Below, in pieces: positions 39,918 to 49,023 of a DNA stretch of 64,000 nt. The stretch is taken from the NCBI RefSeq assembly GCF_000711225.1, contig NZ_JOMG01000005.1:124001-188000 (forward strand), written 5' to 3'. The position numbers and the translations under genes are program-made. How positions within the stretch are numbered: the stretch's first letter is position 1; each line of letters opens with the position of its first letter. This stretch comes from Pelobacter seleniigenes DSM 18267 (lineage in GTDB: Bacteria > Desulfobacterota > Desulfuromonadia > Desulfuromonadales > Geopsychrobacteraceae). Under the pieces are notes generated by a model. The model did not search any database. It was not told the DNA's origin and worked only from the letters and a program-made list of their open reading frames with translations.

Positions 39918-41381
39918 TCAGAGCTGTGCGACTGCTTGTCTGGCGCCGTGCTGGTACAGAGTGGTGAGGGCGGTGGTCAGTTGGTTGCGGAAACCGTCCT
40001 GGGCAGGAAGATCGCTACCAAAGACCTCTTTAACGGCAAGAATGGCGTCGATATAGCCGGGAATATCTTGCTGATGACGATCGGCAATGGCGCGCAGCCG
40101 TTCGGCAAACGGATCGCTGACTTCAATCGGCTGGCCCTGCTCATCGATTCCCGTGGCGTAGCGTAACCAGCCGGCGAGGGCGAGCATAAGTCGCGGGCTT
40201 GGCAGCCCTTGAGCAAACCGGTCGCGCAAGGTATCGAGAATCCGCGGTGGAATCTTCAGCGATCCGTCCATGGCGATCTGCCAGGTCCGGTGGCCGAGGG
40301 TGGTGTTGCGGAAGCGTTGAATCAGGGTTGCGCAATAGGCCTGCAAGTCGACATCTTCCGGCATCTGCAGGGTCGGCACGATCTCTTCACGCATCATGCC
40401 TTCGATGAAGTTGCGGTAGCTCGGCTCGGCAATGACCTGGTGGATGAAGTCAAAACCGCCCAGATAGCCCAGGTAGGCCATGGCTGAGTGGGAGCAGTTG
40501 AGCAGGCGCAGCTTCATTTCCTCGTAAGGAGCGACATTCTCAACAAAGGTTACGCCGAATTTCTCCCAGGCCGGACGCGGCTTTGGCAGGCTGTTTTCGA
40601 TCACCCATTGGCTGAATGGTTCACAAATGACCGGGGCCTCGTCCTGGTAGCCGAGGGTCCGTGAGAGTCGGTCGATATCTTCCCGGGTTGTTGCCGGCAC
40701 AATGCGATCGACCATGGTGTTGGGACAGATGACCGCGGCGGCGATCCAGTCAGCAAGTTCACGGTCCCGCAGAGCGGCAAATTCGACAACGACTCGTTGC
40801 AAAGCCGAACCATTGGCAGGCAGGTTGTCGCAACTGAGCAGGGTGAACGGGGTGCGCCCGGTTTGGCGGATTCGCGCCAGAGCTTCTACCACATAACCAT
40901 GCATGGTTTTCGGCTGCTCCGGGTGTGCCAGATCGTGGATCACATCCGGGTGCTCGGCCATTAACGCCCCACTTGCCGGATCACGCAGATAACCTTTTTC
41001 CGTGATGGTCATGGAGACGATACGGGTGGCGGGATCCTCCAGCCGTTGCAGAACCTGTTCCGGGTTTTCCGGAGCCACCAGGATGTCCTTGAGGGCGCCG
41101 ATCACCCGATAGGCCTCTCCTTTTTCGCTCCGTTCCACCAGCGTGTAGAGACCGTTCTGCGGGGTCAGTCGGTCACGGACCCCGGCACTGCGCAGGCTGA
41201 CCCCGGTAATTCGCCAGGCGCCACCGTCAGCGGCCAGGACGTCGTCGGTGTAGACCGCCATATGGCCGCGGTGGAAAGCACCGATTCCCAGATGGACAAT
41301 ACCGACCCCATGGGACTCCGGGGTGTAGCGGGGTGAATGGACTTCGCCTGTGATCTGAGCGAGGTTATTTAATCGTTTCAT
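39918..41381 (-). CDS. uxuB: Fructuronate reductase (mannitol dehydrogenase family)
   Basis: A 487-residue NAD-dependent polyol/sugar-acid dehydrogenase. The N-terminal Rossmann part begins GVGIVHLGIGAFHRGHMAVY. The catalytic part has LLSCDNLPANG and CPNTMVDRIVPAT, both hallmarks of the family (the Lys of the ITEKGY segment is also conserved). Next to uxuA the expected reaction is D-fructuronate to D-mannonate. It follows uxuA by 12 bases in one operon, transcribed leftwards. Confidence 0.9.
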   Translation of the reverse strand: MKRLNNLAQITGEVHSPRYTPESHGVGIVHLGIGAFHRGHMAVYTDDVLAADGGAWRITGVSLRSAGVRDRLTPQNGLYTLVERSEKGEAYRVIGALKDILVAPENPEQVLQRLEDPATRIVSMTITEKGYLRDPASGALMAEHPDVIHDLAHPEQPKTMHGYVVEALARIRQTGRTPFTLLSCDNLPANGSALQRVVVEFAALRDRELADWIAAAVICPNTMVDRIVPATTREDIDRLSRTLGYQDEAPVICEPFSQWVIENSLPKPRPAWEKFGVTFVENVAPYEEMKLRLLNCSHSAMAYLGYLGGFDFIHQVIAEPSYRNFIEGMMREEIVPTLQMPEDVDLQAYCATLIQRFRNTTLGHRTWQIAMDGSLKIPPRILDTLRDRFAQGLPSPRLMLALAGWLRYATGIDEQGQPIEVSDPFAERLRAIADRHQQDIPGYIDAILAVKEVFGSDLPAQDGFRNQLTTALTTLYQHGARQAVAQL

Positions 41382-41393
41382 GTGATGATGTCC

Positions 41394-42611
41394 TTAACCT
41401 TTGCTGGTGATGCTGGGGTGGGTCAGGGCGGTGATCAGCCCGCGTAATTCTGCCAGCCCCTTGAGTCGGCCAATGGACGGATAGCCCGGTTGCCCCTGTC
41501 GGTTCAGGTCATCAAGAATATCCATGCCGTGGTCGGGACGAATCGGAATGCAGCAGTCTTTGCGACCGGCGGCCCGTCTTTTGTCTTCCTGACGCAAAAT
41601 CGCCTGAACCAGGGCGACCATGTCCGTATCCCCGCGCAGATGTTCGTCCTCATGAAACGACGTCGGTACCCCCTCGGCTTCCCTTTTAACATTGCGCAGA
41701 TGAACAAAATGAACCCGGTCGCCCAGCCGATCGATCATCCCCGGCAGGTCATTGTCGGCCCGGGCTCCCAGCGAGCCGGCACAGAGCGTGATCCCGTTGG
41801 CGGGGACATCCACAGCGGCAAGCAAGGTTGCGTAATCTTCTTCGGTCGAGACGATACGTGGCAAGCCCAGCAGGGGAAAAGGCGGATCATCCGGGTGACA
41901 ACAAAGCCGCAGGCCGAGTTCCTGGGCGCAGGGCGCAACCTCGGCCAAAAAATCGATAAAGTGCTGGCGCAGCTGTTGTGGACTGATCCGATCATATTCC
42001 GCCAAGTGCCGACGAATATCCGGCAAGGTGAGCTGTTCTGTCGATCCCGGCAACCCGCAGGCGACATTTTCGGTGATTTGCTGGCGCAGCTGTTCACTCA
42101 TGCCGGCGAAACGTTTTTCGGCCTGAGCCACGATTTCCGGCGGAAATTCCTCTGCGGCTCCGGCACGTTGCAACAGGAAGATATCGAAAGCTGCAAAATC
42201 GATCAGGTCAAAACGCATGGTCGTGCCGCCGTGAGGCATACGCCATTTCAAATCGGTGCGGGTCCAGTCCAGAACTGGCATAAAATTATAACAAATAACC
42301 TCGATACCCTGAGCGGCAAGGTTCCGGAGGCTGGTTTTATAATGTTCAATATGCTCACGCCAAGCACCGGTCTGTTTCTTGATGCCTTCAGACACCGGCA
42401 GGCTTTCAACAACTTCCCAGGTCAACCCGGAAGGGGAACCATCCTTTTTGCAGGCGATTTCTTCCTGCCGCTTGGCAATCTCTTCCCGTGTCCAGACAAC
42501 TCCCGGCGGAATGTGATGCAGCGCCGAGACAACTCCTTCAACTCCAGCCTGTAATATATCATCAATCGATGTCCTGTCCGCCGGCCCGAACCATCTCCAT
42601 GTTTGTCGCAT
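41394..42611 (-). CDS. uxuA: Mannonate dehydratase
   Basis: A 405-residue UxuA of the xylose-isomerase-like TIM-barrel superfamily. It dehydrates D-mannonate to 2-keto-3-deoxy-D-gluconate. It opens QTWRWFGPADRTSIDDILQAG, and contains HHIPPGVVW, CYNFMPVLDWTRTDL and CCHPDDPPFPLLGLPRIVST, with the metal-binding Cys/His region CCHPDDPP. AAGGGGATC precedes the ATG. KDG kinase and aldolase genes are not in the window, so the product must be used by enzymes encoded elsewhere. It is divergent from the GntR gene, a likely regulator. Confidence 0.95.
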   Translation of the reverse strand: MRQTWRWFGPADRTSIDDILQAGVEGVVSALHHIPPGVVWTREEIAKRQEEIACKKDGSPSGLTWEVVESLPVSEGIKKQTGAWREHIEHYKTSLRNLAAQGIEVICYNFMPVLDWTRTDLKWRMPHGGTTMRFDLIDFAAFDIFLLQRAGAAEEFPPEIVAQAEKRFAGMSEQLRQQITENVACGLPGSTEQLTLPDIRRHLAEYDRISPQQLRQHFIDFLAEVAPCAQELGLRLCCHPDDPPFPLLGLPRIVSTEEDYATLLAAVDVPANGITLCAGSLGARADNDLPGMIDRLGDRVHFVHLRNVKREAEGVPTSFHEDEHLRGDTDMVALVQAILRQEDKRRAAGRKDCCIPIRPDHGMDILDDLNRQGQPGYPSIGRLKGLAELRGLITALTHPSITSKG

Positions 42612-42819
42612 ATTGATCCCCTTTTTAATTAAGTAACTGGTGCGGGAAACGTCTCGCCCAGTGGTAAGTCTGACCGTTTCTGATATTCTGTCAGTATTCC
42701 TGAAAACACTTAAATCGTTGAAAAATCGTTTTTAAAACAGCGCCTTCTGGTTGTGGAATCTGCTAATGAAGTCAAGCTGTTATGCGATCCTGTCGGATCC
42801 CGTATATCGAGTTTTTGTG

Positions 42820-42848
42820 TTGACTAGTATGGTAGTATGTTATATAAG
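42820..42848 (+). promoter_or_regulatory. gntR promoter with direct repeats in the spacer
   Basis: TTGACT (42820-42825), 17 bases, TATAAG (42843-42848). Two TAGTATG repeats (42825-42831 and 42833-42839) fill the spacer, where a regulator could block polymerase. Confidence 0.7.
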
Positions 42849-42867
42849 CCTTTCAGGAGCCCGTCAA

Positions 42868-43578
42868 GTGATAATGAATTTACCACAGAGTTCTTCTTTG
42901 AAGCAGGGGAAGTCGGTCGGCCCGCAAGTTTACAAGATCTTGCGCGATCAGATTATCCGCGGTCATTTCGCGCCCGGAAAAAGAATTTCCGAGTCGGAAA
43001 TATCCCGCCAGCTCAATGTCAGTCGGCAGCCTGTCCGCGAAGCCTTTATCAAGCTGCGTAACGATGGGTTGGTTGAGGTTCGCCCGCAACGGGGAACTTT
43101 TGTGACCAAGATCTACATCGATGCCGTCAACGATGCCCGTTTCATTCGGGAGGCGATCGAAGTCGAAATCGTTAAATTGCTTGTTCAACTGGGTGACCCG
43201 GAACATATCCGGCTGCTCAGGGAGCTCATTGAGCTGCAGAAAAATTCCTGCGTCGCCGATCCTGACGAATTTTATCAGCTCGATGAACAGTTTCATCGAT
43301 TGCTGGCCGAACTGGCCGGGAAATCCACGGTCTGGAATGTGGTCGCCCGGTTGAAAGCCCATTTTGACCGGGTTCGCTATCTCAGCTCCAGTCAGAAGCC
43401 TTTGCAGCGGCTAATCGACCAGCATGAAAATTTGCTTGATGCTATTGCCAGGAGAGACTTGAAAAAAGCAGAAAATGCCATACGCTGCCATATGAAAGAG
43501 GTGCTGATCGATCTTCCGAAAGTGGTGGCAAAACAGCCTGAACTATTTGCTGAACAAGGAACAACCCCGCAAAGTTGA
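42868..43578 (+). CDS. GntR family regulator, FadR/FCD subfamily
   Basis: A 236-residue repressor with an N-terminal winged HTH (VYKILRDQIIRGHFAPGKRISESEISRQLNVSRQPVREAFIKL) and an all-helical FCD ligand domain (about residues 95-220). FCD regulators typically bind small carboxylic or sugar acids, often through a metal held by Asp/His residues (E-Q-F-H-R and H-E-N-L are visible). The GTG at 42868, nine bases after AGGAG, is chosen; a 39-residue upstream extension would cover the promoter. Its position between uxuAB and the TRAP operon makes it the obvious local regulator. Confidence 0.9.
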   Translation: MIMNLPQSSSLKQGKSVGPQVYKILRDQIIRGHFAPGKRISESEISRQLNVSRQPVREAFIKLRNDGLVEVRPQRGTFVTKIYIDAVNDARFIREAIEVEIVKLLVQLGDPEHIRLLRELIELQKNSCVADPDEFYQLDEQFHRLLAELAGKSTVWNVVARLKAHFDRVRYLSSSQKPLQRLIDQHENLLDAIARRDLKKAENAIRCHMKEVLIDLPKVVAKQPELFAEQGTTPQS

Positions 43579-43646
43579 GAGGAAGCTGTCTTCAGTGTGG
43601 AAGGGGCTTCCTATTTAAAAACCATGTAACGCGTTAGGGAGGTAGT

Positions 43647-44624
43647 ATGACAATGCTCAATCGTTTCGGAAAAGCCTTACTTACAGTTGTTCTGGTCTCA
43701 CTCTTCGTCATGCCCGCGGCAGCCGCGGATATGACCCTCAAGCTTGGGCACCTGGCCAATGAGGACAACACCTGGCACAAAGCGTCAGTCAAATTCGGTG
43801 AAGAACTGGAAGCGCTGACCAACGGGCGGATTAAAGTTCAGGTTTTCCCGAATGAATCGCTGGGTAAGGAGATGGACCTGATCAACGGTATGCAGCTTGG
43901 CACGGTTGATATGACCATTACTGGCGAAAGCCTGCAAAACTGGGCCCCGATGGCAGCATTGCTGGCGGTTCCTTATGCTTATAAATCTCTGGAGCACATG
44001 GACTCTGTTGCCGGTGGTGAAATCGGTGAAAAAATCAAAGCGCAGATTAGGGAAAAAGCCCGGATTCGTCCGATCGCTTATTTTGCCCGTGGCCCGCGGG
44101 ACCTGACCAGTAATCGTCCGATCAAAACGCCTGCCGATCTGGATGGTCTGAAAATGAGGGTTCCCAATGTGCCGCTGTTTGTCGATGTCTGGAAAGCGCT
44201 GGGCGCAAAACCGACTCCCATGGCTTTCTCCGAAGTTTTCACTTCACTGCAGAATGGTACCATCGGCGCCCAGGAAAATCCCCTTGCCCTGATCAAATCA
44301 GCAAGTTTTTATGAAGTTCAGAAATACGTCAATTTGACCGAGCATGTTCGTTCCTGGATCTACCTGACCCTCTCCGAATTGACCTGGAACAAGCTTTCAG
44401 CGGAAGACCAGAAAAATGTCATGGAAGCGGCCAAACGTGCCCAGGCTTATGAGCGCGAACTGTTCCTTGCCGACGAGAAGAAACTGGTCGGTGAACTTGA
44501 AGCAAAAGGGATGACCTTTGTCCAGGTTGACAAAAAAGCTTTTGCCGAAAAAGCAAAAGGTGCTGTTCTGGCTGCTGTCAAACCTGAAATCCGGCCGATT
44601 GTTGAAGATCTGTTCAATCAGTAA
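43647..44624 (+). CDS. dctP: TRAP transporter solute-binding protein
   Basis: A 325-residue periplasmic receptor with a signal peptide ending near PAAAAD. The DctP family motif is GLKMRVPNVPLFVDVWKALGAKPTPMAFSEVFTSLQNGTIGAQENP; the Arg of KMRVP normally holds the substrate carboxylate. TRAP systems use a sodium gradient. Neighbours point to an aldonate or uronate ligand. GGGAGG precedes the ATG. A hairpin separates it from dctQ, which would raise the receptor level over the membrane subunits. Confidence 0.95.
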   Translation: MTMLNRFGKALLTVVLVSLFVMPAAAADMTLKLGHLANEDNTWHKASVKFGEELEALTNGRIKVQVFPNESLGKEMDLINGMQLGTVDMTITGESLQNWAPMAALLAVPYAYKSLEHMDSVAGGEIGEKIKAQIREKARIRPIAYFARGPRDLTSNRPIKTPADLDGLKMRVPNVPLFVDVWKALGAKPTPMAFSEVFTSLQNGTIGAQENPLALIKSASFYEVQKYVNLTEHVRSWIYLTLSELTWNKLSAEDQKNVMEAAKRAQAYERELFLADEKKLVGELEAKGMTFVQVDKKAFAEKAKGAVLAAVKPEIRPIVEDLFNQ

Positions 44625-44636
44625 GTCGTTGTTCTT

Positions 44637-44668
44637 AAGCTGCGTGGCCCCAGGTCACGCAGCTTTTC
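44637..44668 (+). terminator. Intra-operon attenuator between dctP and dctQ
   Basis: A perfect 10-bp stem (AAGCTGCGTG at 44637-44646 with CACGCAGCTT at 44656-44665) then TTCC. The short T run suggests partial termination. Confidence 0.65.
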
Positions 44669-44773
44669 CATGTAAACGCATCATGATGGACTGAAATCCT
44701 CGTTCTGTCCGGTTGGAGAGAATTTCCAGCAACATCGAGCGGAGGACTTTCAGGGTAGTAAGGATTGAAATCC

Positions 44774-45277
44774 ATGCAGAAATCGTTGATACGGTCTTTC
44801 AATGCCGGCCTGATTCGACTGACCCGGCTGCTGGTCGGTCTCGCTTTTGGGGTTCTTATCGTTTCAGTCACAATCCAGGTTCTTGGCCGTAGCGGAATGT
44901 TCGATTCGCCGGTCTGGACTGAGGAACTGACTCGTTTTGCCTTGTTGTATCTGACGTCCTTCGGGGTTGGTCTGTCACTGCTCAGTGGCGACCTGGTGAA
45001 TGTCGATATTGTTTGCACCACTTTGCCGCCGCGGGTGCAATGGTTTTTAAAACTGGTCTGCTCCGTCATCATGGTTCTGCTCTGTGGCTTTCTGCTCGAG
45101 CCGGCTTGGCGCTTTACTGAGATTGGTGCGTTTCAGACGTCCCCGGCCCTCGGCTGGAGGATGACCTATATCCATGCCAGCGTTCTTTTCCTGATGATTT
45201 CTTTAGGGGTTTTTGCCCTGGCCAGGGTTGCTTCCCTGCTACTTGAACTGCGGAATAACCGGGAGACGAATCAATGA
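44774..45277 (+). CDS. dctQ: TRAP transporter small permease subunit
   Basis: A 167-residue protein with four TM helices (about residues 20-40, 53-70, 92-112 and 135-155) and the DctQ pattern IQVLGRSGMFDSPVWTEELTRFALLYLTSFG. It associates with DctM in the inner membrane. The ATG at 44774, nine bases after AAGGAT, is preferred over a TTG nine bases upstream. The stop overlaps dctM (ATGA). Confidence 0.92.
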   Translation: MQKSLIRSFNAGLIRLTRLLVGLAFGVLIVSVTIQVLGRSGMFDSPVWTEELTRFALLYLTSFGVGLSLLSGDLVNVDIVCTTLPPRVQWFLKLVCSVIMVLLCGFLLEPAWRFTEIGAFQTSPALGWRMTYIHASVLFLMISLGVFALARVASLLLELRNNRETNQ

Positions 45278-46551
45278 ATCTTGCAATCTTGATAGGCGTA
45301 TTTGTCGGAGGGCTGGTTATTGGCTTACCGGTTGCCGTAACCCTGGGGGTTTCTTCATTCTGTTATCTGCTGGCAGCAGGGATTCCGCTGGTTGTTATGC
45401 CGCAGAAAATGTACGCCGGGATCGATGTTTTTGTCCTGCTCTGTATCCCCGGGTTTATCCTGGCCGGGAACCTGATGAACAATGGCGGTATTACTGAGCG
45501 GATCATCCGTTTTGCCAATGGTCTGGTCGGCTGGGTGCGCGGCGGGCTGGGGCTGACCAATGTGGCTGCTTCAATGCTGTTTGGCGGAATTTCCGGGACC
45601 GCGGTTGCCGATGCCGCCTCCATCGGCGGGGTCATGATCCCGGGAATGAAGAAAGCCGGTTACCCGGCTGACTTTTCGGCTGCCGTGACCGCTGCCTCAT
45701 CCACGGTTGGCCCGATTATCCCGCCCAGTGTGCCGATGATTATCGTCGGTGCCCTGTCGGGCATCTCCGTCGGGCAGATGTTCATTGCCGGGGCAATCCC
45801 CGGGATTCTGCTTGGCGTCGCCATGCTGATCACCACCTACCTGATCGCTACCAAAAAGAAGTTTCCCCGCCAGAAGTGGGAAGGGTTCCGTGAAGTTGGC
45901 CGCTCTTTTCTGAGCGCCTTCTGGGCTCTGGCCATGTCGGCATTGATTATTGTCGGCATGATCAGTGGCTTGATGACCCCCACGGAGACGGCTGTTATTG
46001 CTTGTATCTATGCGGTTATTGTTGGGACGGTCTTCTATCGGGAATTGCCCCTCAAGCTGATTCCAAAAATTCTGGTCGACAGCGCTGTATCTTCTGCGGC
46101 GATTCTGGTGTTGGTCGGTTTCGCCAATGTTTTCGGCTGGATTCTGGTCTCGGAACAGATTCCCCAGACCATCGCCAAGGCGGTCCTGGCCATTACCGAC
46201 AACAAGTATATGGTGATTCTTTTGATCAACCTGCTGCTGCTTTTTGTCGGCATGTTCATGGAAACGATCGCCGCTCTGATCATTCTCTTTGTGCCATTGT
46301 TGACTCTTGCTCAAGGGGTTGGAATCGATCCGTTGCATTTTGCGACTTTTGCTGTACTTAACCTGATGATCGGGCTGACCACACCACCGGTCGGAGTCTG
46401 TCTGTTCGTTTGTGCAAATATCGCCGAATTACCGCTGAGTACTGTGATTAAAGCGATTATGCCGTTTTTGATTACCAATATTATTGTCCTGTTGCTGGTG
46501 TCTTATGTACCGGCAATTGCGACCTGGCTGCCGAGCGTGCTGTTCGGTTAG
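45274..46551 (+). CDS. dctM: TRAP transporter large permease subunit
   Basis: A 425-residue polytopic protein with about 11-12 TM helices. Family motifs are PGFILAGNLMNNGGI, GGISGTAVADAASIGGVMIPGMKKAGYP, SSTVGPIIPPSVPMII and the late LTTPPVGVCLFV. It is the sodium-coupled channel subunit. Together with dctP and dctQ this forms a complete TRAP system. A dehydrogenase gene follows 15 bases later in the same operon. Confidence 0.95.
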   Translation: MNLAILIGVFVGGLVIGLPVAVTLGVSSFCYLLAAGIPLVVMPQKMYAGIDVFVLLCIPGFILAGNLMNNGGITERIIRFANGLVGWVRGGLGLTNVAASMLFGGISGTAVADAASIGGVMIPGMKKAGYPADFSAAVTAASSTVGPIIPPSVPMIIVGALSGISVGQMFIAGAIPGILLGVAMLITTYLIATKKKFPRQKWEGFREVGRSFLSAFWALAMSALIIVGMISGLMTPTETAVIACIYAVIVGTVFYRELPLKLIPKILVDSAVSSAAILVLVGFANVFGWILVSEQIPQTIAKAVLAITDNKYMVILLINLLLLFVGMFMETIAALIILFVPLLTLAQGVGIDPLHFATFAVLNLMIGLTTPPVGVCLFVCANIAELPLSTVIKAIMPFLITNIIVLLLVSYVPAIATWLPSVLFG

Positions 46552-46566
46552 ACCATCTGCTGGAGT

Positions 46567-47610
46567 ATGACCATGGAAACACGTGTTTGCCGTTTGTACG
46601 GAGAAAAAGATCTGCGGGTTGAAAACGAGGCTGTTGCTATGCCCGGTGCTGGTGAAGTTGTCGTTCGAGTGGGCAGGGGAGGAATCTGCGGCTCAGACCT
46701 CCACTATTATCTGCATGGCGGATTCGGTACGGTCAGAGTTCGCGAGCCGATTATTCTCGGCCACGAGTTCGCCGGAACCATTGAGGCACTGGGCGCTCAT
46801 GTGACCGGCCTGAGTGTTGGTGACAAGGTTGCGGTCAACCCCAGCCAACCCTGTGGGCACTGCCGTTACTGTCAGGAGGGGCTTTACCAGCATTGTCTCG
46901 ATATGCATTTTATCGGTTCCGCCATGCGATTGCCTCACGAACAGGGCGGTTTTCGCGAGCGGATAGTCATCGCCGCAAAGCAATGTGTTAAAGGGGAGGC
47001 CAGCATTGCGGAACTGGCCTGTGCTGAGCCCTTGGCGGTGTGCCTGCACGCGGCCAAAAGTGTGACATCGTTGGCCGGTAAAAAAGCCCTGATCAACGGT
47101 GCCGGTCCCATTGGCGCACTGTGCACGGCTGTTGCCAAATATTTCGGTGCCGGTGAAATCGTTGTGGTTGATCTGGCTGCCAAGACGCTTGCTGTTGCGG
47201 AGCAGATGGGCGCCCACAAAACCATTAATATTGCTGAACAGGCCGATGCGCTGGATGTTTATTCTCAGGATAAGGGTTATTTTGAAGTGATTTTTGAGTG
47301 CTCGGCGGCGCAGAGTGCGATTGAAAATATTCTCAATGTGATCAGACCCCAAGGGACCATTATCCAGGTTGGAGTCAGCGGTGCCCTGAACATTCCCCTC
47401 AATATACTGGTCGGCAAAGAAGTCAGATGGATTGGCAGCCAAAGATTTCATCCGGAATACGCCGAGGCAGTGGCTTTGATCAGCCAGGGGAAGATCGATG
47501 TCAGTCCTATTGTCACCGATGTCTTCCCTATGGATCAGGTCCATCAGGCCATCGAAGCGGCCACTGACCGGACCCGTTCGGTCAAGGTCCAGGTCGCATT
47601 TGACTCCTAG
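46567..47610 (+). CDS. Zinc-dependent L-idonate/L-gulonate 5-dehydrogenase type enzyme
   Basis: A 347-residue medium-chain dehydrogenase. The catalytic zinc site begins GGICGSDLHYYLHGGFG. The structural zinc site is CGHCRYCQEGLYQHC, and the NAD-binding Rossmann motif is INGAGPIGALC. The sequence is closest to L-idonate 5-dehydrogenases. Related enzymes oxidise L-gulonate at C5 to D-fructuronate, which would be the direct substrate of UxuB encoded across the divergent promoter. I infer L-gulonate or L-idonate as substrate from this context. It is co-transcribed with the TRAP genes. Confidence 0.85.
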   Translation: MTMETRVCRLYGEKDLRVENEAVAMPGAGEVVVRVGRGGICGSDLHYYLHGGFGTVRVREPIILGHEFAGTIEALGAHVTGLSVGDKVAVNPSQPCGHCRYCQEGLYQHCLDMHFIGSAMRLPHEQGGFRERIVIAAKQCVKGEASIAELACAEPLAVCLHAAKSVTSLAGKKALINGAGPIGALCTAVAKYFGAGEIVVVDLAAKTLAVAEQMGAHKTINIAEQADALDVYSQDKGYFEVIFECSAAQSAIENILNVIRPQGTIIQVGVSGALNIPLNILVGKEVRWIGSQRFHPEYAEAVALISQGKIDVSPIVTDVFPMDQVHQAIEAATDRTRSVKVQVAFDS

Positions 47611-47821
47611 CGGATGAATGAGAGGCTGCTGTGCAATGGTGTGCAGCAGTTCCGCAAGCTTCTTCTTTGTCAGACCGTTGAAAACAGCCTGCCGAGCCCA
47701 TGGATGGACTGTTTCAACAAACTGTTAATCGTACGGTGCCTGGATAAATCTACTTCCCCTGGGTTTTAGGTGACGTTGTGCTCCGGTACCGGTTGTCTTT
47801 CAGATCTTATTGAGTGTTGCT

Positions 47822-48919
47822 ATGAACAGCATAAAAAACCGCACCTATGGACAGGAAAGTAGCTGGCAGCGGGTCGCTGCACCTGAGGTGGACCGTTTTG
47901 TGCGCTCCGCCCTGCAGGCCGGAGGCGCTGACGACGCGTCTGCCGATGCGGTGGCCCGTGCCCTGGTTGGCGCATCATTGCGCGGAGTCGATAGTCACGG
48001 TCTGCGCTTGTTGCCCCATTACCTGAAAGTTCTCCGTGGCGGGCGAATTAACGGTCGACCTGAGTTGGTTTTCAAACCGCTCAGCAATACGACCGGAACC
48101 CTCGATGCCGATAACGGTTTCGGTCATTTGGCCGGTTATCGTGCAATCGAAGAGGGGATCTCCCTGGCCGAAAAAAACGGCATGGGGGCAGTCAGTGTGG
48201 TCAATTCATCCCATTTCGGTGCTGCCGGCAGCTTTACCCTGGCTGCGGCTGAGGCCGGTTATCTGGCGCTAGCGTTCAGCAATTCCGATAAACTGGTGCT
48301 GGCTCACGATAGCGTGGCCCCTTTTCATGGGACCAATCCCATCAGTTTTGCAGCTCCACTGCAGGGACAACAGCCATACCTCATCGATATGGCCACCAGT
48401 TCCATCCCTTATAACCGGGTGCTTCATTACCAAACCATCCAGCGTGAGCTGCCGAGCGATGTGGCGGTTGATAGCGGCGGCCACATGACCACGGATCCTC
48501 TCGCGGCTGCGGCCCTGCTGCCGCTGGGCGGTCTTGGCTATGGCTATAAAGGGGCCGCTTTGGCCGGGCTTTGTGAAGTCCTCTGCGCAGCGTTGACTGG
48601 CATGGCCTTTAGTCACCAACTGCTCGCGATCAACGGTCCGGATCTTTCAACCAGGCGGCGCCTGGGGCATTTCTTCCTGGTTATGAAGCCTGAGGCCTTT
48701 ATTGAAAGATCCCTTTATGAAACACAAATGACAGCTTATTTGCAGGACCTGCGTACTCAAAACGCAGTTGCCGGGAGCGAAGTCATGGCCCCGGGGGACC
48801 GGGAATGGCGGGTTCAGGAAGAGCGGGAAGCGCAGGGGATTCCGGTTGATCCGGTGCTACTGCAGGTACTGGCGGACCAGGCAGAGGCCCTGAATGTCCT
48901 GGGATTGACTGCTTGTTGA
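47822..48919 (+). CDS. Ldh family NAD(P)-dependent oxidoreductase
   Basis: A 365-residue member of the malate/L-lactate dehydrogenase-2 family, unrelated to classical LDH. Landmarks are RGVDSHGLRLLPHYLKVLRGGRIN, VVNSSHFGAAGSFTLAAAEAGYLALAFSNS and HGTNPISFAAP. Relatives include 2,3-diketo-L-gulonate reductase (YiaK), ureidoglycolate dehydrogenase and delta-1-piperideine-2-carboxylate reductase. Beside a TRAP transporter and gulonate-type enzymes a sugar-acid reductase is plausible. The start is uncertain: the ATG at 47822 lacks a strong ribosome binding site, and a TTG lies 12 bases upstream. The 211-base gap before it holds a CTGCTG...CAGCAG hairpin but no gene. Confidence 0.85.
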   Translation: MNSIKNRTYGQESSWQRVAAPEVDRFVRSALQAGGADDASADAVARALVGASLRGVDSHGLRLLPHYLKVLRGGRINGRPELVFKPLSNTTGTLDADNGFGHLAGYRAIEEGISLAEKNGMGAVSVVNSSHFGAAGSFTLAAAEAGYLALAFSNSDKLVLAHDSVAPFHGTNPISFAAPLQGQQPYLIDMATSSIPYNRVLHYQTIQRELPSDVAVDSGGHMTTDPLAAAALLPLGGLGYGYKGAALAGLCEVLCAALTGMAFSHQLLAINGPDLSTRRRLGHFFLVMKPEAFIERSLYETQMTAYLQDLRTQNAVAGSEVMAPGDREWRVQEEREAQGIPVDPVLLQVLADQAEALNVLGLTAC

Positions 48920-48964
48920 AAGATTCCTTTTCCAGCCTGGATAGACTTATCCGTTTATAAAATC

Positions 48965-49014
48965 ACTCCCCCGCCATCGGTTCCGACTATCCATGACGTG
49001 GGGAGTAACTTTTT
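48965..49014 (+). terminator. Terminator closing the sugar-acid operon
   Basis: ACTCCCC (48965-48971) pairs with GGGGAGT (49000-49006), with CG/CG inside, followed by AACTTTTTG. Confidence 0.6.
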
Positions 49015-49023
49015 GCTGCGTTT

